Part shown: one piece after another, positions 58,718-64,000 of the stretch
Position numbering within the stretch: the stretch's first letter is position 1
Layout: every line of letters starts with the position of its first letter
From: Roseivirga sp. UBA6052
GTDB taxonomy: Bacteria; Bacteroidota; Bacteroidia; Cytophagales; Cyclobacteriaceae
Assembly: GCA_002427755.1 (NCBI GenBank)
Contig: DIYO01000003.1
Span: 1-64,000 of the forward strand
DNA length: 64,000 nucleotides
Reading direction: 5' to 3'
Position numbers and translations under genes: made by a program
The notes under the pieces: model-generated
Databases searched by the model: none
Told to the model about the DNA's origin: nothing
The model's input: only the letters and a program-made list of their open reading frames with translations

Positions 58718-59309
58718 AGTATTTCTAGGCTTAATCATTTGCTGTTTTTCGTTCCCGGTTTTAGGTCAAGATACCATCAGAACCAATTATCCGGATTCTA
58801 AAAAAGTTTGGAAGAAGGTTTACAAGGATTCAAAAAAGACCAACGACCTAATTTATTGGGAAAATGGTAGAGAATGGATGACAGCCAAATATGACTCTGC
58901 TGATGTGGAATATTGGAAGTGGTATCACGAGAATGGTAATCCCTACTTCGAAGCCACGATTATCAAAGACGAGCTTCAAGGTATTTATAAGATCTGGTAT
59001 GAAAATGGCCAGCTGGCCGAGGAAGTTGTTTTCCTTGATAACCTAGAAAATGGCAAAGCTCATTTCTATTATCCAAATGGTAAGTTGGCCGCTGAAGGTC
59101 AATATTCAATAGGTAAAATGGTTGGAGATTGGGAGTTCTATGATGAGAAAGGGAAACCATTTAGCGGCAATTGGTCTTGGAAGTTTGCAGCAGCTGATTC
59201 AGATATCAGAATGCAAGGCATCATAAAAAACCACCAGCGGATTGGAACTTGGACTTATAGTACTACCGCTGGAGGTAAAAAGAGAAAAGTCTTTATTGAG
59301 GAGTTCTAA
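58710..59309 (+). CDS. MORN-variant (YwqK-like) secreted protein
   Basis: A 199-residue protein with a signal peptide (about 1-19, FPVLGQ). Repeats of the MORN_2 type follow: WYHENGNPYFEATI (about 70), IWYENGQLAEEVVF (about 93), FYYPNGKLAAEGQYSIGKMVGDWEFYDEKG (about 112-140, in parts). NCBI often names such proteins toxin-antitoxin YwqK-family antitoxin, but no toxin partner is visible and it is exported. It overlaps the permease gene by 8 bases and belongs to that operon. Confidence 0.82.
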   Translation: MNKVFLGLIICCFSFPVLGQDTIRTNYPDSKKVWKKVYKDSKKTNDLIYWENGREWMTAKYDSADVEYWKWYHENGNPYFEATIIKDELQGIYKIWYENGQLAEEVVFLDNLENGKAHFYYPNGKLAAEGQYSIGKMVGDWEFYDEKGKPFSGNWSWKFAAADSDIRMQGIIKNHQRIGTWTYSTTAGGKKRKVFIEEF

Positions 59310-61006
59310 TTCAGGCTTTCGTATACAATCTTTCCACCCATAATGGTATAGTTAAACTCGGCATTTAACCATGCTGCAGGCTCGGTTTCAAAAAGGTCAG
59401 TATTCACAACCACAATATCTGCCAGCATGCCTTCTTTGATCATGCCCTTCTCATCTTCCTCAAATGTGGCGAAAGCAGAGCCTTGGGTATAAGCTTTGAT
59501 AGCTGAGGCTAAATCGATTCTCTGTTCAGGGAACCAGCCCTCTTCTGGCATACCGTTTACAGTCTGTCTTGTTACGGCCGCATAAAGCCCATATAGCGGA
59601 TTGATAGGGTAGTAGCTGGCGTTGGTGCCTGGCCAATCCGATCCGAATGCTAATTGACAACCCGCCTCTTGAAGTGTTTTGAAGGCATAGGCGCCTTTGC
59701 ATCTTTCATAGCCAATGCGCTCTTCCATCCAGCGCATATCATCGGTAACGTGGTAAGGCTGAACTTCCGCAATGATGTTTCTGCCTGCAAAACGTTCAAA
59801 ATCCTGAGGCGCGATAACTTGGGCATGTACTAGTCTGAATCTTCTGTCTTTTGGGCCATTTACTTGGTCAAGCGTATCTAGAATATCGAGCAGAATGGAA
59901 TTAGCTTCATCGCCAATGGCGTGAACTCTCAACTGAATTCCGCCACTATCGGCCTGTGTCAACAATTGCTTGAATAAAGGCATGTTTTTGGAGAATTCTC
60001 TCCATCCTCCGCGCCACATAAAATTCTCTATCGAATTGTCTGCATATGGTTGATAAAACCTTGCGGTTCTTCCACCCATGATACCATCAATGTGACTCTT
60101 AATGGTACCAAAACTAATGTAATCGTCACCTGCTGGAGATGGGTTTTCACCCCAATCAATTACCCAACCATCTTCCATCATATTAAAGATTTCGCTTAAT
60201 CTAGATGGGCTGTAATTGATCCTAGTAATGAGAGAATCTCGTTCGAGTAAATAGCGATAAATATCAACTCTATCCAGTGGAGACATGTCTTGTACCGTAG
60301 TAACACCCCACTTTGCACACTCTGCCAGGGCACGCTTGGCCTCTGCTAATTTTCTCTCGAAAGAACTTTCAGGTACTTGTCTTAAAGCACTTGCTAAGAT
60401 GTCTCCTTTGAGAATGCCATCCTTAGATTCAATACCTAAATAATCTAGTGCCAGTGCATTAGCCATACCTTCTGTTCGATCGTATTTGGTAACTAAAACC
60501 GGGTGGTCTGGTGTCAATTCATCAATAAGTTTTCTATTGGGTTGCCAGTCTTGCGCGTTGCGATTGTCTCCCTCAGAACCCATAGACCACGCTTCGTAGG
60601 CTCCCCAATCTCCTCTTGTGATCCAACTGCCTTCTGGTAACCGTGCAGTAGTCTCTTTTACTTTTTTCACAAAAGATTCATCATCGTTCACATCTAAAAG
60701 GTTAATACCTAAGAGAAGAGAACCAGCTGATGCAAAATGCACATGTGAATCATTGAAACCGGGTAGCGCAAGTCTGCCTTCTAAATCGAGTACTTTGTTT
60801 GCACTAGGGTAGTTGGAATCATTCCCAATGTCCACAATTTTATCATCTTCAATCAATACCCATTTGGCCCATGGGTTACTATCGTCACCTGTCCATATTT
60901 TCCCATTTTTCAGAAGAAAGGTTTCAGAGTCTACAAAGGAATTTTCTTTTGCGCATGACAAGCAAAAGAGTGCGCAGACTGTCGAGATTAGAAATAGCCT
61001 TTTCAT
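59306..61006 (-). CDS. Amidohydrolase (YtcJ/NfdA-like) lipoprotein
   Basis: A 566-residue lipoprotein (CALFCLSCAKE, lipobox Cys about 18). The metal-site motif GFNDSHVHF (about 82) and the amidohydrolase_3 blocks THVQDMSPLD-like TTVQDM (about 232), RLVHAQVI (about 378), LAFGSDWPGTNASYYP (about 437) and YTQGSAFATFEEDEKGMIKEGMLADIVV (about 505-532) identify the YtcJ/N-substituted formamide deformylase group. It probably hydrolyses an amide outside the cytoplasm. The start overlaps the stop of the next amidohydrolase gene by 4 bases. Convergent, 4-base overlap with the MORN gene. Confidence 0.88.
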   Translation of the reverse strand: MKRLFLISTVCALFCLSCAKENSFVDSETFLLKNGKIWTGDDSNPWAKWVLIEDDKIVDIGNDSNYPSANKVLDLEGRLALPGFNDSHVHFASAGSLLLGINLLDVNDDESFVKKVKETTARLPEGSWITRGDWGAYEAWSMGSEGDNRNAQDWQPNRKLIDELTPDHPVLVTKYDRTEGMANALALDYLGIESKDGILKGDILASALRQVPESSFERKLAEAKRALAECAKWGVTTVQDMSPLDRVDIYRYLLERDSLITRINYSPSRLSEIFNMMEDGWVIDWGENPSPAGDDYISFGTIKSHIDGIMGGRTARFYQPYADNSIENFMWRGGWREFSKNMPLFKQLLTQADSGGIQLRVHAIGDEANSILLDILDTLDQVNGPKDRRFRLVHAQVIAPQDFERFAGRNIIAEVQPYHVTDDMRWMEERIGYERCKGAYAFKTLQEAGCQLAFGSDWPGTNASYYPINPLYGLYAAVTRQTVNGMPEEGWFPEQRIDLASAIKAYTQGSAFATFEEDEKGMIKEGMLADIVVVNTDLFETEPAAWLNAEFNYTIMGGKIVYESLN

Positions 61007-62364
61007 TGATTTTTATATTTCTGTTCGATTTGATCTAACCTCGATTTGATTTCTTTAGCAGATATCCATTTTCCTCTTACCATTACACCAGATTGTTTTG
61101 CCACATGAGCTATATCCGCCAAGGGGTCATCATCTAAAAGTACTAGATCAGCCACTGCACCAACCTCTACTGTTCCGTATTCACCCACGGCATCAAAAAA
61201 TTCAGCGGGTAATGCGGTTCCCGAGTTAAGTACATCAAATTCATCCATTCCGCTTCTTACCATAGCATCTAATTCTAATTGAATGGAGAAACCCGGTACA
61301 TTAAAGACTTGGGGTGCATCAGAACCCAAAAGGATTTTTACTCCTGCATCATACAATTGCATGATAATGTCTCTTCTTATGGTGTTGAATTTTTGAGCCC
61401 TTTTTGCTTCGTAGCCCGGACTAGCTAGGATGTTTTCTTTTGTGGCTACCCAATTTGCTACAGTATTTGGATTCATATATTTCATAGCCGGTTCTCTGGC
61501 TATTTTTTTGGGGTCTTCAGGTCCTACCCACCTTTCCATCATCGCTTGTGTAGGTACAATCCATACATCTTTTTGATAGGTGAGATTAACTAGTTCTTGA
61601 GTTATTTCTTCATCAACTATGTCCGTGAAATTGATTCCAAAGAATCCGTTGGCATTTGGGTTTACACGAATGTCGTCTGGTACCAAACCCTCCATATAAC
61701 CATCTACATGATCTATTGTGGCATACTCTGATTCTAGTGCCCTCCTGATGCCAACTAATGTGCTCACATGCCCCGCATAAGGAATGCCTACCTCATTAGC
61801 CGTAGCCACTACTGCGTCAAAATTTTGTCTTGTTAAACCCGGGTGCAGCTTTAGGAAATCATATCCAGCCTCCTTTTGAGCCGTAACTTTTCTTCTGGCT
61901 TCTTCTACCGATCTAACGGTGTTTCCGTTAATTGATGGGCCTGAAGTATAAATTCTAGGACCTAAGATTTTACCCTCTATTACGAGTTCTTTGAGCTCTA
62001 AATGATAAGGTTGGCCAAGCATCCCTCTTATGGTGGTAATCCCATTTGATAAGTATAGGAATAAAGTCTCTTCCAATAAGTCCATGTCTTGATTACCAGG
62101 TATATGGGCATGCATTTCAGTTAGACCGGGAATTAAGAATTTACCTTTTCCATCAATGATAGTTTTAGCTCCATCTGTATTGATATTTGAGTAATGATCC
62201 ATAGCGATAATCTTACCGTTCTTGATAAGAAGGGTTTGCTCAGGAGCATAATCTTCAGACTTCATGGTAAGTACATCCACTTGGGTGATAGCATAGTCAG
62301 CCTGTTGGGATAGGCCACAAAAAGCTATGCTCCAAAGCATGGAGAGGAGGGTTAGTTTCTTCAT
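61003..62364 (-). CDS. Secreted amidohydrolase (imidazolonepropionase-like family)
   Basis: A 453-residue enzyme with a signal peptide (about 1-19, FCGLSQQ). HMAHI-type metal motif LIPGLTEMHAHIPGN (about 71-85), the carboxylated-Lys region DFLKLHPGLT (about 162), YAGHVS (about 190), IDHVDGYMEG (about 210) and LLGSDAPQVFNVPG (about 343) match the amidohydrolase superfamily. The C-terminal AVADLVLLDDDPLADI is typical of imidazolonepropionase-like secreted members. It may be a dipeptidase or cyclic-amide hydrolase. Operon with the previous amidohydrolase. Confidence 0.85.
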   Translation of the reverse strand: MKKLTLLSMLWSIAFCGLSQQADYAITQVDVLTMKSEDYAPEQTLLIKNGKIIAMDHYSNINTDGAKTIIDGKGKFLIPGLTEMHAHIPGNQDMDLLEETLFLYLSNGITTIRGMLGQPYHLELKELVIEGKILGPRIYTSGPSINGNTVRSVEEARRKVTAQKEAGYDFLKLHPGLTRQNFDAVVATANEVGIPYAGHVSTLVGIRRALESEYATIDHVDGYMEGLVPDDIRVNPNANGFFGINFTDIVDEEITQELVNLTYQKDVWIVPTQAMMERWVGPEDPKKIAREPAMKYMNPNTVANWVATKENILASPGYEAKRAQKFNTIRRDIIMQLYDAGVKILLGSDAPQVFNVPGFSIQLELDAMVRSGMDEFDVLNSGTALPAEFFDAVGEYGTVEVGAVADLVLLDDDPLADIAHVAKQSGVMVRGKWISAKEIKSRLDQIEQKYKNQ

Positions 62365-62377
62365 AGTTTAGGAAAAT

Positions 62378-62415
62378 AAAAAAAGCAGAGCAGAAATTGA
62401 ATTCTTGCCCTGCTT
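62378..62415 (-). terminator. Terminator between the GGT gene and the amidohydrolase gene
   Basis: On the - strand AAGCAGGGCA, 13-base loop, TGCTCTGCTT, then five T: a 10 bp stem with one G-U. It lies 14 bp upstream of the following ATG (62364). Confidence 0.7.
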
Positions 62416-62443
62416 AGATTAAGGTTTAGTCCTTTAATTGGTC

Positions 62444-64000
62444 TTAGTATCCTGCAGCCTGCCCATCTTTACGGGATTCTGAGGCTCCATAGTAAACTTT
62501 GTTTTTGTCGTCCCACATAATGGCTTGATAACCTCCATAAGAGCCTACGTTCCAAGAGATTTTATGCCCCATCATCACCAAGTTTCTTATTACTTCATAG
62601 TCTATTCCGGATTCCAATTGCAGTGTTCCACCGTTGGTCATTTTGCCTCCTGTAGGTTGAGAGGATCCGCTATGTAGAATTCTAGGGGCATCACCAGCCT
62701 CCTGTAAATTCATACCAAAGTCAACTAGGTTCACTACAATTTGTGCATGACCTTGCGGTTGGGTAGCTCCACCCATTAAACCAAAACTTACCCATGGCTT
62801 ACCATCTTTTGTAATAAAGGCTGGAATGATTGTATGGAAAGGCCTTTTATGTGGTTCAAAGACATTGGCATGTCCTTCCTCTAGAGAAAATAATTCGCCT
62901 CTGTCTTGAAGAATGAATCCCAAACCTGGAGGTGTCATTCCTGATCCCATTCCCCGATAGTTAGATTGAATTAAAGATACCATGTTGCCGTCCTTGTCAG
63001 CTACTGTCATGTAAATTGTATCTCCATCTTTAAGAGCGCCTGCCGGATATGAACGACCTGCTTTGTTTGGGTTGATCAATTTTCTGCGTTCATCTGCATA
63101 TTCCTCAGATAGCAACCATTCAATAGGTGTTTCATAGAAATCCATGTCTGCGTAGAACTTTGCTCTATCCTCGAATGCTAACTTTTTAGCTTCGGTAAAA
63201 GTGTGGATATACTCAGCTGATCCGAAACCCATTTCAGCAATATCATAACCCTCTAGAATATTCAGAATTTGTAAAGCTGCAATTCCTTGGCCGTTGGGTG
63301 GTAGTTCCCAAACATCATAGCCTCTGTAGTTTACAGACTCTGGTTCAATCCAATCTGAAGTATGATCTGCCAAGTCTTTTTCAGACAAGAAGCCGCCTAA
63401 TTGCTGGATGTAGTCTGCAATGGTTTTGGCCACTTCGCCCTTATAAAACGCATCTTTCCCACCTTTTGCAATTTTGTCTAGCGTATTGGCTAAACCCGGA
63501 TTTTTGAATACTTCACCTTTTCTCGGAGCTCTGCCATTTGGCATGTAGACTTCTTTAAAACCTGGAAATCTTTGAAGATTTTGAGCTCCTCGTTCCATGT
63601 AGTAGGCAATCAATTCAGACACCGGAAAGCCATTATTAGCATAGTCAATGGCAGGTTGCAAAATCTCTTGCATATCCATTGTTCCAAATTTGCTATGCAT
63701 CTCAAACCAACCATCTACTGCCCCGGGTACTGAAACCGGTAGCGGTCCGTAAGAAGGAATTTTCTGGTAGCCATTAGACTTGAAGTATTCTAGACTTAAA
63801 TTATATGGAGACCTTCCAGACGCATTCAAGCCATAGAGTTTCTCGGTTTTAGCATCCCAGATTATAGCGAATAAATCACCACCAATTCCATTGCCTGTTG
63901 GCTCTACAAGCCCGAGCACGGCATTTGCGGCAATGGCTGCATCAATGGCATTACCTCCTTTTTTCAAGATGTCTAGCGCTACTTGAGTGGCTAATGGTTG
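62444..64000 (-). CDS. Gamma-glutamyltransferase family protein (N-terminus outside window)
   Basis: The frame stays open from 62444 to the window end at 64000 (519 codons visible). The start lies beyond the window: upstream of a Met at 63967 the frame reads QPLATQVALDIL, which belongs to the family. Blocks: KGGNAIDAAIAANAVLG, GNGIGGDLFAIIW, SGRSPYNLSLEYF, FPGFKEVYMPNGR, and the cleavage region DTIYMTVADKDGN, whose Thr is the position of autoprocessing and catalysis. GGLMGGATQPQGH-like GLMGGATQPQGHAQ is also intact. It hydrolyses or transfers gamma-glutamyl groups, or acts as a cephalosporin-acylase-like enzyme. Likely exported. Confidence 0.9.
   Translation of the reverse strand, partial: QPLATQVALDILKKGGNAIDAAIAANAVLGLVEPTGNGIGGDLFAIIWDAKTEKLYGLNASGRSPYNLSLEYFKSNGYQKIPSYGPLPVSVPGAVDGWFEMHSKFGTMDMQEILQPAIDYANNGFPVSELIAYYMERGAQNLQRFPGFKEVYMPNGRAPRKGEVFKNPGLANTLDKIAKGGKDAFYKGEVAKTIADYIQQLGGFLSEKDLADHTSDWIEPESVNYRGYDVWELPPNGQGIAALQILNILEGYDIAEMGFGSAEYIHTFTEAKKLAFEDRAKFYADMDFYETPIEWLLSEEYADERRKLINPNKAGRSYPAGALKDGDTIYMTVADKDGNMVSLIQSNYRGMGSGMTPPGLGFILQDRGELFSLEEGHANVFEPHKRPFHTIIPAFITKDGKPWVSFGLMGGATQPQGHAQIVVNLVDFGMNLQEAGDAPRILHSGSSQPTGGKMTNGGTLQLESGIDYEVIRNLVMMGHKISWNVGSYGGYQAIMWDDKNKVYYGASESRKDGQAAGY

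Noticed and set aside
58710..59309. Reading the MORN protein as an antitoxin of a toxin-antitoxin pair
   Set aside because: It has a signal peptide, no toxin gene is adjacent, and it is coupled to a permease; the database name is not informative.
1..64000. CRISPR array, prophage, insertion sequence or defence island
   Set aside because: No direct-repeat/spacer array, integrase, transposase, restriction or phage structural gene is visible; the 185 bp repeats at the left end are coding units.

Overview
The window looks like a chromosomal segment of a free-living, probably marine, Bacteroidota bacterium, most likely of the order Cytophagales (relatives such as Roseivirga, Marivirga or Fulvivirga; the genus is a guess). 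The evidence is the set of Bacteroidota-typical families: a carbamoyltransferase of the acyl-ornithine type (argF') inside a one-piece arginine operon, TPR and TolB-like surface proteins, SUMF1-type proteins, a PadR-controlled permease with a prefix domain, DUF4174, a TonB-dependent receptor and YpdA. Candidate promoters match the Bacteroidota -7 box TAnnTTTG, and starts mostly lack Shine-Dalgarno sequences. I see no phage, insertion sequence, CRISPR array or classical defence island.

Layout. 1-440: end of a tandem array of 53-residue lipoprotein genes with a 185 bp period. 0.6-2.7 kb: a membrane-anchored TPR protein, a small HTH regulator, a candidate structured RNA and tRNA-Ser(UGA). 2.7-6.4 kb: envelope and housekeeping genes (YihY, thioesterase, MltG, TsaC, WbqC). 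6.5-9.1 kb: clpC. 9.1-13.6 kb: M20 hydrolase, dihaem peroxidase, and a sigma/anti-sigma/Spy-like stress module. 13.7-17.6 kb: redoxin, then an SDR-TetR-DoxX-YpdA group with operator-like palindromes, and a K+ channel. 17.7-21.4 kb: secreted M28 peptidase, TolB-like lipoprotein, SUMF1 protein.

21.6-31.0 kb: the complete arginine operon (GNAT acyltransferase, argG, argC, proC, argD, argF', argB, argE-like, argH). It is preceded by a 31-codon ORF with six Arg codons ending in hairpins, a candidate attenuation leader that I consider the most interesting observation here. Two palindromic intergenic repeats and a long hairpin lie inside the operon. The carbamoyltransferase has Pro where succinylornithine-specific enzymes do, so the pathway may run on succinylated intermediates.

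31-40 kb: purT, an M23-like protein lacking catalytic residues, GT9 glycosyltransferase, a PolX whose polymerase metal site looks destroyed while its PHP site is intact, an EVE protein and a pair of tandem secreted paralogues. 40.2-44.2 kb: pyrR-pyrB, a hydrolase, cystathionine beta-synthase. 44.2-51.2 kb: TspO-like protein, DUF4174, Crp regulator with Lnt-like acyltransferase, TPR lipoprotein, PlsC, a second candidate small RNA, SRAP protein and a VOC protein. 51.2-59.3 kb: TonB receptor-lipoprotein-nucleotidase group facing a PadR-permease-MORN operon, with two nearly identical palindromes between them. 59.3-64 kb: two amidohydrolases and a gamma-glutamyltransferase cut by the window edge.
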